Positions 8,422 to 17,815 are shown, numbered from the stretch's first letter. The stretch is DNA of 64,000 bases from Neisseria sp. DTU_2020_1000833_1_SI_GRL_NUU_006 (GCA_032388755.1 CP135593.1:1488001-1552000), one strand, 5' to 3'. The notes: generated by a model not told the origin, from the sequence alone. Program-made: numbers and translations.

Positions 8422-9432
8422 ATGCCCCGTTTCCTGCCAGAGCCTCCCCTTCCCTACACCGACCAAACCCGTACCGCCGTCCTACTGCTTAACCTCGGCA
8501 CACCGGATGCTCCGACCGCGCAAGCCGTCAAACCTTACCTGCGCGACTTTTTATCCGACCAACGCGTGGTAGAACTGCCGAAGCTGTTGTGGCAACCGAT
8601 CTTGCGTGGCCTGATACTGACGCTGCGCCCGAAAAAAAGTGCGCATGCCTATGAAAAAATCTGGTTTAAAGAAGGCTCGCCCTTATTGGTTTATACCGCA
8701 CGTCAAGCCGAAGCCTTGGGCAAACTACTGCCGGATGTAACCGTCCGCTACGCCATGACTTACGGCAACCCGGGCGTTGACGACGTCTTGGCGGAATTCA
8801 AATCGCAAGGCATCGGTAATCTTTTGGTAGTCCCGCTTTACCCGCAATATGCGGCATCAAGCACAGGCGCAGCTTTGGATAAAGTGTTCTTGCAATTACT
8901 GCGCCAGCGCAACCAACTCAGCATACGCACGGTATCCCGTTTCTACGATGATGCAGGCTATATCGAAGCCATGAAAAAGCAGATTCAGGCATATTGGGCG
9001 GAACACGGACGCGGCGAAAAACTGATGCTGAGTTTTCACGGCATACCGCAGAAACAGTACGACGAGGGCGACCCTTATCCCGACGAATGCCGCCATACCG
9101 CCAAACTGCTTGCCGAAGCCTTGGGACTGACTGAGCAGGAATATATCGTTTCCTTTCAAAGCCAGTTCGGCAAGGCAAAATGGGTTAAACCGAGTACGCA
9201 GGTTCTGTTTGACGAACTGCCGAAACAAGGCATAACGAAATTGGACGTTTTCTGTCCGGGCTTTATGGCAGACTGCTTGGAAACGATGGAAGAAATCGCT
9301 TTGATGGGGCGCGAACAATTTCACGCTGCCGGCGGTAAAGAATACCGCTATATCCCCTGCCTGAACGACGGCGCAGAATGGATAGCCGCGCTGGCAGATT
9401 TAGTGCGGCGCAATTTGCGCGGATGGGTTTGA
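8422..9432 (+). CDS. hemH: Ferrochelatase
   Basis: HemH inserts Fe2+ into protoporphyrin IX, the last haem step. 336 residues. Visible family blocks are LLNLGTPDAPT at the N-terminus, the signature LMLSFHGIPQKQYDEGDPYPDEC (catalytic His in SFHG), FQSQFGKAKWVKPST, and the C-terminal CPGFMADCLETMEEI (active-site Glu). A short Correia element lies 25 bp upstream and may affect its transcription. A c-type cytochrome follows, a haem consumer. Confidence 0.98.
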   Translation: MPRFLPEPPLPYTDQTRTAVLLLNLGTPDAPTAQAVKPYLRDFLSDQRVVELPKLLWQPILRGLILTLRPKKSAHAYEKIWFKEGSPLLVYTARQAEALGKLLPDVTVRYAMTYGNPGVDDVLAEFKSQGIGNLLVVPLYPQYAASSTGAALDKVFLQLLRQRNQLSIRTVSRFYDDAGYIEAMKKQIQAYWAEHGRGEKLMLSFHGIPQKQYDEGDPYPDECRHTAKLLAEALGLTEQEYIVSFQSQFGKAKWVKPSTQVLFDELPKQGITKLDVFCPGFMADCLETMEEIALMGREQFHAAGGKEYRYIPCLNDGAEWIAALADLVRRNLRGWV

Positions 9433-9462
9433 AGTAGCCTTCCGTTTGTTTGACTTAAATCT

Positions 9463-9509
9463 AAGGTCGTCTGAAAAGCTTAGGCAGGATAGGTTTTCAG
9501 ACGACCTTT
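9463..9509 (+). terminator. Inverted uptake-sequence pair after hemH
   Basis: AAGGTCGTCTGAAAAG and GGTTTTCAGACGACCTTT form a hairpin between hemH and the cytochrome gene. Confidence 0.75.
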
Positions 9510-9570
9510 ATTGTATGATTGCCCTATTCCTTTAAAACAAAAACATTCCGACCATCTGCAAGGACAAACC

Positions 9571-9969
9571 ATGAAAACCATCCACATCCTGACACTTGCC
9601 GCACTCTCCTGCTTTTCCGCCTCAACCTTCGCCGCCGATGCCGCACAGATGGCGCAAGGGCAGAAAATTTACGAAACCAACTGCGCCGCCTGCCACGGTA
9701 AAAAAGGCGAAGGCAGAGGCGCAATGTTCCCTCCCCTGTTCCGTTCCGACTACATCATGAAAAAACCGCAGGTACTGTTGAACAGCATGCTCAAAGGCAT
9801 CAACGGTCCGATCAAGGTTAACGGCAAACCCTACAACGGCTTCATGCCTGCAACAGCCATCAACGAAGCGGACGTAGCAGCAGTTTCGACCTACATTATG
9901 AATGCATTTGATAACGGCGGCGGCACCATCACCGAAAAAGATGTGAAAGCGGCAAAAGGCAAAAAATAA
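9571..9969 (+). CDS. Periplasmic class I c-type cytochrome
   Basis: 132 residues from the ATG at 9571 (MKTIHILTLAALSC...), which gives a clean Sec signal peptide cut near STFAADA (about residue 22). One haem-binding CAACH motif (about residue 40) and a distal Met candidate in the NGFMPATA region. The mature protein is about 110 residues with a Lys-rich tail (KDVKAAKGKK). It is a soluble or weakly attached electron carrier; the redox partner cannot be told from the sequence. Confidence 0.93.
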   Translation: MKTIHILTLAALSCFSASTFAADAAQMAQGQKIYETNCAACHGKKGEGRGAMFPPLFRSDYIMKKPQVLLNSMLKGINGPIKVNGKPYNGFMPATAINEADVAAVSTYIMNAFDNGGGTITEKDVKAAKGKK

Positions 9970-9984
9970 CCGCTCCCGTAATCA

Positions 9985-10020
9985 AGAGGTCGTCTGAAAC
10001 CATGCTTTCAGACGACCTCT
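9985..10020. terminator. Inverted uptake-sequence pair after the cytochrome gene
   Basis: AGAGGTCGTCTGAAAC and GCTTTCAGACGACCTCT with a loop of a few bases. Confidence 0.8.
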
Positions 10021-10101
10021 GTTATAATCGTTCCGCTTTGCAATAAATGACTTCCCGATTCCGCCGCCTGAAAGACGGTGTTCCGACCATTAAGGACTTT
10101 G

Positions 10102-11007
10102 ATGAATATGTTTACTCAAGCAGCCCAAGAATTGACCACCGTCCGCGACATCCTGCGTTTCGCCGTCAGCCGTTTCAACGATGCCGGTTTGTTTTTCGGG
10201 CACGGCTCGGACAACGCACACGACGAAGCGGCCTACCTCATCCTACACACCCTCAACCTGCCGCTGGACACGCTGGAACCTTACCTCGACGCCAAGCTGC
10301 TGCAAAGCGAGAAAGAAGAAGTATTGGCAGTGCTGGAACGCCGCGCAGTCGAACACATCCCCGCAGCCTACCTCACCCATCAGGCATGGCAGGGCGATTT
10401 CGATTTTTATGTTGACGAACGCGTCATCGTACCGCGCTCGTTTATTTACGAACTGCTCGGCGACAGCCTTACCCCTTGGATAGAACACCCCGAATTGGTT
10501 CACCGCGCATTGGACTTGTGTACCGGCAGCGGCTGCCTCGCCGTCCAAATGGCGCACCACTACCCTGCTGCTGAAATCGACGCCGTTGATTTGAGTTTGG
10601 ATGCACTGGAAGTGGCCGCCATCAACGTTGAAGATTATGGTTTGGAAGAGCGCATCAACCTGATTCATACCGATTTGTTCGAAGGATTGGAAGGCGCGTA
10701 CGACTTAATTGTTTCCAACCCGCCTTATGTCGATGCCGAATCGGTCGATATGTTACCCGACGAATACCTGCACGAACCCGAACTCGCCTTGGGCAGCGGC
10801 GAAGACGGTTTGGACGCCACCCGCCAAATCCTGCTGCACGCCGCCAAATACCTGAACCCTAAAGGCTTACTGTTGGTCGAAATCGGACACAACCGCGACG
10901 TATTGGAAGCCGCCTATCCCGAGCTGCCGTTCACTTGGTTGGAAACCAGCGGCGGCGACGGATTCGTATTCTTGCTGACCCGCGAGCAGCTATTGGGCGA
11001 ATACTAG
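10102..11007 (+). CDS. prmB: Ribosomal protein L3 glutamine N5-methyltransferase
   Basis: PrmB methylates a conserved Gln of L3 using SAM. I chose ATG 10102 (MNMFTQAAQELTTV..., 301 residues) because AAGGA lies at about 10092; a GTG at 10078 is less likely. Motif I is ALDLCTGSGCLAVQMA, and the catalytic NPPY is in VSNPPYVDAESVDMLPDEY. The sequence after NPPY fits PrmB better than the release-factor enzyme PrmC. A two-methionine start (ATG AAT ATG) leaves a small ambiguity. Confidence 0.93.
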   Translation: MNMFTQAAQELTTVRDILRFAVSRFNDAGLFFGHGSDNAHDEAAYLILHTLNLPLDTLEPYLDAKLLQSEKEEVLAVLERRAVEHIPAAYLTHQAWQGDFDFYVDERVIVPRSFIYELLGDSLTPWIEHPELVHRALDLCTGSGCLAVQMAHHYPAAEIDAVDLSLDALEVAAINVEDYGLEERINLIHTDLFEGLEGAYDLIVSNPPYVDAESVDMLPDEYLHEPELALGSGEDGLDATRQILLHAAKYLNPKGLLLVEIGHNRDVLEAAYPELPFTWLETSGGDGFVFLLTREQLLGEY

Positions 11008-11035
11008 CCCGTTCTTTTTCAAGCAGCATTAATAT

Positions 11036-11072
11036 AAAAAGGTCGTCTGAAAACTTTCAGACGACCTTTTTT
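11036..11072. terminator. Bidirectional uptake-sequence terminator between prmB and the ybdD-type gene
   Basis: AAAAAGGTCGTCTGAAAACTTTCAGACGACCTTTTTT is almost perfectly self-complementary and serves the convergent genes on both sides. Stem positions are about 11036-11052 and 11055-11072. Confidence 0.85.
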
Positions 11073-11087
11073 CAACCATTCAAGCGA

Positions 11088-11282
11088 TTAGCAACATCTT
11101 CCGCCGTTTGCACCGCAGCGGCGTTTGCGGCAGTAGTCTTGAAATTGCAGCTCGGTCATGACGGGGGCGTTGGGATTATGTTTGCGTTGTTGTGCAACGT
11201 AGTTTTCATAATCGGGCACGCCTGCCATGAGGTTGGCGGTAAGTTTGGCGGTTTTCCACCAAGCGGCGAGTTTACGCTTCAC
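11088..11282 (-). CDS. YbdD/YjiX-family small protein (DUF466), partner of CstA
   Basis: 64 residues, GTG start (MKRKLAAWWKTAKL...), overlapping the last 11 bases of cstA. It carries the family pattern GVPDYENYVAQQRKHNPNAPVMTELQF and a Cys-rich end (CRKRRCGANGGRCC). Genes of this family nearly always follow cstA/btsT-type transporters; the role is thought to be accessory to pyruvate uptake but is not established here. The overlap implies translational coupling. Confidence 0.92.
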   Translation of the reverse strand: MKRKLAAWWKTAKLTANLMAGVPDYENYVAQQRKHNPNAPVMTELQFQDYCRKRRCGANGGRCC

Positions 11283-13353
11283 TTTGTGCCTCCGGTTGTT
11301 TGCCGTCGCGGTACACCGCCGGAATTTCTTTAGCGGTTGACCAGCCGACTTTGCGTGCTTTCATAGCGGTACGCACGCCGTAGATGGCAACGACGACGAC
11401 GACGGAGAGGAACAATGCGGTCAGACCGGCATTAATCTGGTCGTTGAAGATGATTTGCGACATTTCGCCGATGTCTTTAGCGGGCGCGAGGACTTCGTTT
11501 TTAGCCAATGCTTCGCTGTATTTGCCGGCATGGGCAAGGAAGCTGACGCGCGGGTCGCTGTGGAACAGTTTTTGCAGACCAGCGTAGCAGGTTACAAATA
11601 GTACGCCGACGGCAGGAACGAGTGCCACCCAGACATAGCGGTCGCGTTTCATCTTAATCAACACAACGGCACACATAATCAAGGCTACACCTGCCAGCAT
11701 TTGGTTGGCGATGCCGAACAAAGGCCAGAGCGAGTTGATGCCGCCCAACGGATCGGTCACGCCGGTGTAGAGGAAGTAGCCCCACAATGCCACGGCGAAG
11801 AAGGTCGCAATCAGGTTGGCAGGGATGGAGTCGGTGTTGCCGAAAGGTTTGTAGAAAATACTGCCCAAGTCTTGAATCATGAAACGTGCGACGCGGGTAC
11901 CGGCATCGACGGCGGTCAGGATGAACAAGGCTTCAAACAACAGGGCAAAGTGATACCAGAATGCCATCATGGCTTCGCCCGGAATCAGACGGCTCATGAT
12001 GTGTGCCATACCGACTGCGAGGGTAGGCGCACCGCCCGCACGGGAAAGGATGGTGTTTTCGCCCACTTCCTTAGCGGTGTGCAACAGGGTTGCGGCATCG
12101 ACAGGGAATTGCAGCTTGGTGGTAATCACTTCGGCGGCAGTATTGGCATCTGTACCGATCAGAGCGGCAGGGCTGTTCATAGCGAAGTACACGCCGGGAT
12201 CAAGCGATGCGGCAGCGGCAAGCGCCATAATCGCCACGAAACTTTCCATCAACATACCGCCGTAACCGATCATGCGGACGTGGGTTTCGTTTTCCAGCAT
12301 TTTCGGCGTGGTACCGGAAGAAATCAGCGCGTGGAAGCCTGAAACCGCACCACAAGCGATGGTAATGAAGAGGAATGGGAACAATGCGCCTGAGAATACC
12401 GGGCCGGAACCGTCGATAAAGTGCGTTACGGCAGGCATTTGCAGCGCAGGGCTGACGATGAGGATGCCGATGGCGAGTGCGACAATCGTACCGATTTTCA
12501 GGAAGGTAGAGAGATAGTCGCGCGGAGTCAGCAGCAGCCATACCGGCAATACTGATGCTACGAAGCCGTAAATCATAATCGCCCAAGTGAGCTGGAGGCC
12601 GTCAAGGTCAAACCAGTGACCGATGGAGCTATGCGCCACATTGTCGCCGTAAATGACCGCCAACATCAGCAGGATAAAGCCAACGATGGAAATCTCGCCG
12701 ATTTTGCCCGGACGGATATAACGGGTGTAAATACCCATAAACAGCGCGATAGGCATGGTGGCGGCAATCGTGAACGTACCCCAAGGGCTGTGAACCAGTG
12801 CTTTCACCACAATCAGCGCCAACACCGCCATGATGATGACCATAATCATCAAAATACCGATGGACGCGATCACGCCGGGTACAGTGCCGAGTTCTTGTTT
12901 TACGATATCGCCCAAAGATTTACCGTCGCGGCGCATGGAGACGAACAAGACCATCATGTCTTGTACCGCGCCGGCGAACACTACGCCGAAGATAATCCAC
13001 AGCGTACCCGGCAGATAACCCATTTGCGCAGCCAGTACGGGACCGACCAACGGACCTGCGCCCGCAATTGCGGCAAAGTGGTGTCCGAACAATACGCCTT
13101 TGTGTGTCGGTACATAGTCCAAACCGTCATTGTGCCGCTCGGCGGGCGTGAGGCGGTTCGGATCAAGCTGCATCACATATTTGGCGATGTAGAGACTGTA
13201 AAAACGGTAGGCGATGCAGTACACCGATACGGCGGCGGTGACCATCCATACCGCACTGACCTGCTCGCCCCGACTGAGAGCCAGAGTGGTAAAGGACGCT
13301 ACGCCGACCAAAACCACAATGCCCCAAATGAGGAACGTTTTGAGCGATTTCAT
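11272..13353 (-). CDS. cstA: CstA-family transporter (carbon starvation protein A, putative pyruvate/peptide uptake)
   Basis: 693 residues, an inner-membrane protein with many hydrophobic segments (about 16). Family landmarks are GHHFAAIAGAGPLVGPVLAAQMGYLPG near residue 90, SGTTPKMLENETHVRMIGYGGML in the middle and GGINSLWPLFGIANQMLAG near residue 565. E. coli CstA and BtsT transport pyruvate, so pyruvate is the likeliest substrate; peptide uptake is the older proposal. It starts at ATG 13353 after AAGGATT. Its stop overlaps the GTG of the small YbdD-type gene. Confidence 0.95.
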   Translation of the reverse strand: MKSLKTFLIWGIVVLVGVASFTTLALSRGEQVSAVWMVTAAVSVYCIAYRFYSLYIAKYVMQLDPNRLTPAERHNDGLDYVPTHKGVLFGHHFAAIAGAGPLVGPVLAAQMGYLPGTLWIIFGVVFAGAVQDMMVLFVSMRRDGKSLGDIVKQELGTVPGVIASIGILMIMVIIMAVLALIVVKALVHSPWGTFTIAATMPIALFMGIYTRYIRPGKIGEISIVGFILLMLAVIYGDNVAHSSIGHWFDLDGLQLTWAIMIYGFVASVLPVWLLLTPRDYLSTFLKIGTIVALAIGILIVSPALQMPAVTHFIDGSGPVFSGALFPFLFITIACGAVSGFHALISSGTTPKMLENETHVRMIGYGGMLMESFVAIMALAAAASLDPGVYFAMNSPAALIGTDANTAAEVITTKLQFPVDAATLLHTAKEVGENTILSRAGGAPTLAVGMAHIMSRLIPGEAMMAFWYHFALLFEALFILTAVDAGTRVARFMIQDLGSIFYKPFGNTDSIPANLIATFFAVALWGYFLYTGVTDPLGGINSLWPLFGIANQMLAGVALIMCAVVLIKMKRDRYVWVALVPAVGVLFVTCYAGLQKLFHSDPRVSFLAHAGKYSEALAKNEVLAPAKDIGEMSQIIFNDQINAGLTALFLSVVVVVAIYGVRTAMKARKVGWSTAKEIPAVYRDGKQPEAQSEA

Positions 13354-13618
13354 TGTTTAATCCTTAAAATACAAGAGGGAGAATGTTCGGGTTCTTATTG
13401 TTGCGGGGGGATAAACTGCATCCCGAAGCATTTGTGGAGGAAAAAATGAAGCGATGATGGTGCGGAACCCTGGCTTGCAATAATTAATAAACGGGGAAAC
13501 TAAAACGCCAAAATGTTAACTATTATCAAGCTTAGCGTAAGGTTAACACAATCCGATAACGTGCGGGCTAGATTTAACTCAAACAATCGTCATTCATTAC
13601 GATATTACCGTGTATTTC

Positions 13619-13646
13619 TTGACAAATTCTTTACAAATACTATAAA
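13619..13646 (+). promoter_or_regulatory. Promoter-like -35/-10 pair without an obvious gene
   Basis: TTGACA at 13619-13624 and TATAAA at 13641-13646 with a 16-bp spacer. Transcription would run into the Correia element and the terminator at 13818-13858, giving a transcript of about 200 nt with no open reading frame. Confidence 0.45.
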
Positions 13647-13679
13647 GCCACACTACCCGCTTGCATACATTCAAAACGA

Positions 13680-13786
13680 TATAGTGGATTAAATTTAAAC
13701 CAGTACGGCGTTGCCTCGCCTTGCCGTACTATTTGTACTGTCTGCGGCTTCGCCGCCTTGTCCTGATTTAAATTTAATCCACTATA
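13680..13786. mobile_element. Correia element (107-bp internally deleted form)
   Basis: Starts TATAGTGGATTAAATTTAAA and ends with the inverse TTTAAATTTAATCCACTATA. It lacks the IHF-site segment of the 155-bp form. Confidence 0.95.
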
Positions 13787-13817
13787 ACGCCATTCCAATT
13801 CAATCAGCCCCATAAAG

Positions 13818-13858
13818 AAAAAGGTCGTCTGAAAACCTGTTTTCAGACGACCTTTTTC
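13818..13858 (-). terminator. Uptake-sequence terminator after adh
   Basis: AAAAAGGTCGTCTGAAAAC and GTTTTCAGACGACCTTTTT, 28 bp beyond the adh stop. Confidence 0.8.
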
Positions 13859-13886
13859 TTTCTAAAACTCAATAATCTGTTTCAAA

Positions 13887-14927
13887 TCAATCCGCTTCCA
13901 AAACCACTTTCATGGCTTGGTTTTCGGCGGCGTGTTTGAACACATCGTAGGCTTTTTCCAATTCGCTGAATTTGAAACGGTGGGTCAGCATTTTGGTGTA
14001 ATCAACGGAGCTGCTGGAAATTGCCTTCATCAGCATTTCGGTGGTGTTGGCGTTTACCAGGCCGGTTGTGATGGCGAGGTTTTTAATCCAGAGTTTTTCA
14101 AGTTTGAAATCAACGGATTGACCGTGTACGCCGACGACGGCGATATGACCGCCCGGTTTGACGATGTCTTGGCACATATTCCATGTGGCGGGGATGCCGA
14201 CGGCTTCAATGGCGCAGTCCACGCCGTCTTCACCGACGATGGCAAAGACTTGTTTGGAGACGTCGCCTGAAGCAGGGCTGACGGTATGGGTTGCGCCCAA
14301 TTCTTTCGCCAGTTTCAAACGGTTTTCGTCCATATCGCAAACGATGATGGCGGCGGGGCTGTACAGTTGGGCGGTCAGCAGGGCGGACATGCCGACAGGG
14401 CCTGCGCCTGCGATGAATACGGTGTCGCCGGGTTTGACATCGCCGTATTGCACGCCGATTTCGTGGGCGGTCGGCAAGGCGTCGCTCAACAGCAGCGCGA
14501 CTTCTTCATTGACGTTGTCGGGCAGCGGAACAAGGCTGTTGTCGGCATAAGGCGTGCGGACGTATTCGGCTTGCGTGCCGTCGATCATGTAGCCCAAAAT
14601 CCAGCCGCCGTTACGGCAGTGTGAATAGAGTTGGATTTTGCAGTTGTCGCAAGTGCAGCATTTGCTGACGCATGAAATAATGACTTTATCGCCGACTTTG
14701 ATGTTTTTTACAGCCTCGCCGACTTCTTCTACAATACCGATGCCTTCATGGCCGAGAATACGGCCGTCGGCAACTTCGGGGTTTTTGCCTTTCCAAATAC
14801 CCAAGTCGGTACCGCAAATCGTGGTTTTGACGATTTTCACCACCGCATCGGTCGGATCGATAATCTGCGGACGGGGTTTTTCTTCAAAACGGATGTCGTT
14901 TGCGCCGTGATAAACCATTGCTTTCAT
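13887..14927 (-). CDS. Zinc-dependent alcohol dehydrogenase (medium-chain family)
   Basis: 346 residues, MDR superfamily. Catalytic zinc ligands lie in TTICGTDLG and LGHEGIG; four structural-zinc Cys are spaced C-x2-C-x2-C-x7-C in KCCTCDNCKIQLYSHC. The cofactor motif GAGPVGMSALLTAQ and an acidic residue in CDMDENRLK point to NAD(H). It resembles the second zinc-containing alcohol dehydrogenase of meningococcus. A Zur-box-like palindrome lies 109 bp upstream at 15036-15050, and the same 15-mer precedes adhP. The physiological substrate cannot be told from sequence. Confidence 0.92.
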   Translation of the reverse strand: MKAMVYHGANDIRFEEKPRPQIIDPTDAVVKIVKTTICGTDLGIWKGKNPEVADGRILGHEGIGIVEEVGEAVKNIKVGDKVIISCVSKCCTCDNCKIQLYSHCRNGGWILGYMIDGTQAEYVRTPYADNSLVPLPDNVNEEVALLLSDALPTAHEIGVQYGDVKPGDTVFIAGAGPVGMSALLTAQLYSPAAIIVCDMDENRLKLAKELGATHTVSPASGDVSKQVFAIVGEDGVDCAIEAVGIPATWNMCQDIVKPGGHIAVVGVHGQSVDFKLEKLWIKNLAITTGLVNANTTEMLMKAISSSSVDYTKMLTHRFKFSELEKAYDVFKHAAENQAMKVVLEAD

Positions 14928-15035
14928 GCTGATACTCCTTGCTTGTTGATAAATAATTTCAATATTGCAATAAAGTCTCTTTATATGAGTTATATACCCC
15001 TACAAACTGTATGTCAATAAGAATTATTTTCACAA

Positions 15036-15050
15036 TGTTATACCATAACA
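15036..15050. promoter_or_regulatory. Zur-box-like palindrome upstream of adh
   Basis: TGTTAT-ACC-ATAACA, perfect 6-bp arms. It matches the neisserial Zur consensus TGTTATDNHATAACA as I recall it. It lies in the adh/mutY divergent region, 39 bp before mutY and 109 bp before adh. An identical copy is at 34600-34614 before adhP, so zinc alcohol dehydrogenases are the common denominator. Confidence 0.7.
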
Positions 15051-15089
15051 TACTGTTTTAAATATAAATAAAACTCCCGATTGATATTA

Positions 15090-16184
15090 ATGAACACACC
15101 CAGCCCCTTCTCCGAACGACTCATCTGCTGGCAAAAACAACACGGCAGGCACCACCTGCCTTGGCAAGTGCAAAACCCTTATTGCGTCTGGCTTTCCGAA
15201 ATCATGCTCCAGCAGACGCAGGTTGCCACCGTGTTGGACTACTATCCGCGTTTCTTGGAAAAATTCCCGACCGTACAAGCGCTTGCCTCTGCGCCGCAAG
15301 ACGAAGTATTGTCGCTGTGGGCGGGCTTGGGCTATTACAGCCGCGCGCGCAATCTGCACAAAGCCGCGCAACAAGTCGTCGAACAATTCGGCGGCACGTT
15401 TCCGTCAGAGCGCAAAGACTTGGAAACCCTCTGCGGCGTAGGTAGAAGCACCGCTGCCGCCATTTGCGCCTTTGCCTTCAAGTGCCGCGAAACCATTTTG
15501 GACGGCAACGTCAAACGCGTGCTCTGCCGCGTGTTCGCCCGCGACGGCAATCCGCAGGACAAAAAATTCGAAAACTCGCTCTGGACGCTTGCCGAAAGCC
15601 TGCTGCCGTCTGAAAACGCCGATATGCCCGCCTACACGCAAGGCTTGATGGACTTGGGCGCAACCGTGTGCAAACGGACAAAACCCTTGTGCCATCAATG
15701 CCCGATGGCGGACATCTGCGAAGCGAAAAAGCAAAACCGCATCGCCGAGCTGCCGCGCAAAAAAACCGCCCCCGAAGTGCAAACCCTACCGCTTTACTGG
15801 CTGATTGTCCGCAACCAAGACGGCGCAATCTTGCTGGAAAAACGTCCTGCCAAAGGCATTTGGGGCGGGCTGTATTGCGTGCTGTGTTTTGAAACCCTGA
15901 ACGAAACATACGATTGCGCCGAGAAGCTTGGCATTTTTTCAGAGTGCGCAGCCTCCCCGTGGGACGACCTCGAAGAACAACCCGCCCTCACCCACCGCCT
16001 GACGCATCGTTTATTGATGATTACGCCGTTTGAAGCGCAAATCAGTTCGCCCGACACGCTACCCCATTCTGAAAACGCATCAAAAGATAACCGCTTCTGG
16101 GTGAAACCCGAAAATTTGGCGGATTACGGTTTGCCCAAACCGCTGGCAGATTATTTGAAACAACGGCAGCAGGCATTGTTTTAA
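15090..16184 (+). CDS. mutY: A/G-specific adenine DNA glycosylase
   Basis: MutY removes adenine opposite 8-oxoguanine. 364 residues from ATG 15090 (MNTPSPFSERLICW...); a TTG three codons earlier is less likely. The helix-hairpin-helix is LETLCGVGRSTAAAICAFAF, and the [4Fe-4S] ligands are spaced C-x6-C-x2-C-x5-C in CKRTKPLCHQCPMADIC. A C-terminal Nudix-like domain (from about residue 235; ILLEKRPAKGIWGGLYC) recognises 8-oxoG. It is divergent from adh with a 162-bp shared region. Confidence 0.97.
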   Translation: MNTPSPFSERLICWQKQHGRHHLPWQVQNPYCVWLSEIMLQQTQVATVLDYYPRFLEKFPTVQALASAPQDEVLSLWAGLGYYSRARNLHKAAQQVVEQFGGTFPSERKDLETLCGVGRSTAAAICAFAFKCRETILDGNVKRVLCRVFARDGNPQDKKFENSLWTLAESLLPSENADMPAYTQGLMDLGATVCKRTKPLCHQCPMADICEAKKQNRIAELPRKKTAPEVQTLPLYWLIVRNQDGAILLEKRPAKGIWGGLYCVLCFETLNETYDCAEKLGIFSECAASPWDDLEEQPALTHRLTHRLLMITPFEAQISSPDTLPHSENASKDNRFWVKPENLADYGLPKPLADYLKQRQQALF

Positions 16185-16279
16185 AAATGCTTGAAAATCA
16201 AACACACAGCATCCAACTCTAAAACACAATAAACATACCCGCGCGTTATACAAACCCGCCCGCCCCTGTCAGGAATCCC

Positions 16280-17749
16280 ATGCACACACTCCCCCTGCTT
16301 ACCCAACAGTTCGCCGAACTCTCGCCGTTTTTCTATTCCCGCGTTTCCCCTGAGCCGCTGACCGCGCCCTACTGGGTTGCCTTCAACACCGATTTGGCGG
16401 CAGAGTTGAATCTGGATACAGATTTTCAGACGACCGCCAACCTTGACTACCTCAGCGGCAACGCGCCGCAATACGCGCCCGCGCCCATTGCCGGCGTTTA
16501 CAGCGGCCATCAGTTCGGCGTCTATACCCCGCGCCTTGGCGACGGGCGCGCGCTCCTGATTGGCGATTCCGTCGATGCCGCGGGACAACGCCAAGAGTGG
16601 CAGCTCAAAGGCGCAGGTAAAACGCCCTACTCCCGCTTTGCCGACGGGCGCGCCGTCTTGCGCTCCTCCATCCGTGAATATCTCTGTTCCGAAGCCATAA
16701 ACGGTCTCGGCATCCCCACAACCCGCGCCCTCGCCCTGTGCGGCAGCGACGACCCCGTTTATCGGGAAACCGTCGAAACCGCCGCCGTCCTGATCCGCAT
16801 CGCCCCGAGCTTTCTGCGTTTCGGCCATTTCGAATACTTCTATTACACCGGCCGCGAAGCCGAAATTCAACAACTTGCCGACTACCTTATCCGGCATTAC
16901 TACCCCGACTGCCGAGATGCCGACAATCCCTACGCCGCCTTGTTGGAACAAATCCGAAACCGCACCGCCTATACCGTCGCCGCATGGCAAAGCGTCGGCT
17001 TCTGCCACGGCGTAATGAATACCGACAACATGTCTGCACTGGGACTCACCATAGACTACGGCCCTTTCGGCTTCCTCGACGATTACGACCGCCGCCACGT
17101 CTGCAACCACTCCGACACCCAAGGCCGCTACGCCTACAATGCCCAGCCCTTCGTCGCCCATTGGAATTTCGCTGCCCTCGCCTCCTGCTTCGACGCCCTC
17201 GTCCCACACGACACCCTCGAGAAACTCATCGACGGCTGGACAGAAATTTTTCAGACGACCTATTTAGAGAAAATGCGCCGCAAACTCGGTTTGCAGCAAG
17301 CAGACAAAAGAGACGACGAAAGCCTTATCGCCGACCTCTTCACCGCCTTGCAAGATCAAAAAACCGACTTCACCCTGTTTTTCAGAAACCTGTCCGGAGT
17401 CAGCAATACACACGGCGAACCCCTCCCGTCCAAACTCGAACAAACCTTCAAAAACGGCGTTCCGCCCGCCTTCATCCGCTGGCTCGGACGCTACCGCCAA
17501 CGCCTGCGCGCCGAAAACAGCAATCCCGCCGAACGCGCAATACGCATGAACCTGACCAACCCGCTCTACATCCTGCGCAACTACCTTGCCGAACAGGCCA
17601 TCGCCCAAGCCCGAAACGGCGACTACCGCGAAATCGAACGCCTGCGCCGCTGCCTCGCCCGTCCCTTTGACGAACAGGCAGAGTTCGCCGACCTTGCCGA
17701 ACCGCCGCCCGAAGGCAGCATTCCGGTTTGCGTCAGTTGTTCAAGTTGA
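16280..17749 (+). CDS. selO: SelO-family protein AMPylase (YdiU/UPF0061)
   Basis: 489 residues, pseudokinase fold that transfers AMP to Ser/Thr/Tyr (established for E. coli and yeast SelO). Visible motifs are SGHQFGVYTPRLGDGRA, the nucleotide-binding stretch GAGKTPYSRFADGRAVLRSSIREYLCSEA, the metal-binding NTDNMS and the DYGPFGFLD loop. It ends CVSCSS, where eukaryotic SelO carries selenocysteine near the C-terminus. Two uptake-sequence copies inside the gene are translated as DFQTT and IFQTT (about residues 50 and 323). Redox-stress role is inferred from the family. Confidence 0.95.
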   Translation: MHTLPLLTQQFAELSPFFYSRVSPEPLTAPYWVAFNTDLAAELNLDTDFQTTANLDYLSGNAPQYAPAPIAGVYSGHQFGVYTPRLGDGRALLIGDSVDAAGQRQEWQLKGAGKTPYSRFADGRAVLRSSIREYLCSEAINGLGIPTTRALALCGSDDPVYRETVETAAVLIRIAPSFLRFGHFEYFYYTGREAEIQQLADYLIRHYYPDCRDADNPYAALLEQIRNRTAYTVAAWQSVGFCHGVMNTDNMSALGLTIDYGPFGFLDDYDRRHVCNHSDTQGRYAYNAQPFVAHWNFAALASCFDALVPHDTLEKLIDGWTEIFQTTYLEKMRRKLGLQQADKRDDESLIADLFTALQDQKTDFTLFFRNLSGVSNTHGEPLPSKLEQTFKNGVPPAFIRWLGRYRQRLRAENSNPAERAIRMNLTNPLYILRNYLAEQAIAQARNGDYREIERLRRCLARPFDEQAEFADLAEPPPEGSIPVCVSCSS

Positions 17750-17815
17750 ATGAGATTTCCAACAAGGCAAAGGCGAAATCGCCCTATTCGGTCTGTAAAT
17801 CCCAAAACCCAAACG

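Larger units (their letters stand above)
13354..13886. other. Gene-free region between cstA and adh
   Basis: 533 bp with no credible gene. It contains the cstA upstream region, a strong promoter-like pair on the plus strand (13619-13646), a 107-bp Correia element (13680-13786) and the shared uptake-sequence terminator (13818-13858). Confidence 0.8.

Noticed and set aside
16181..17209. Minus-strand frame (342 residues) opposite selO
   Set aside because: Antisense shadow; selO motifs are complete.
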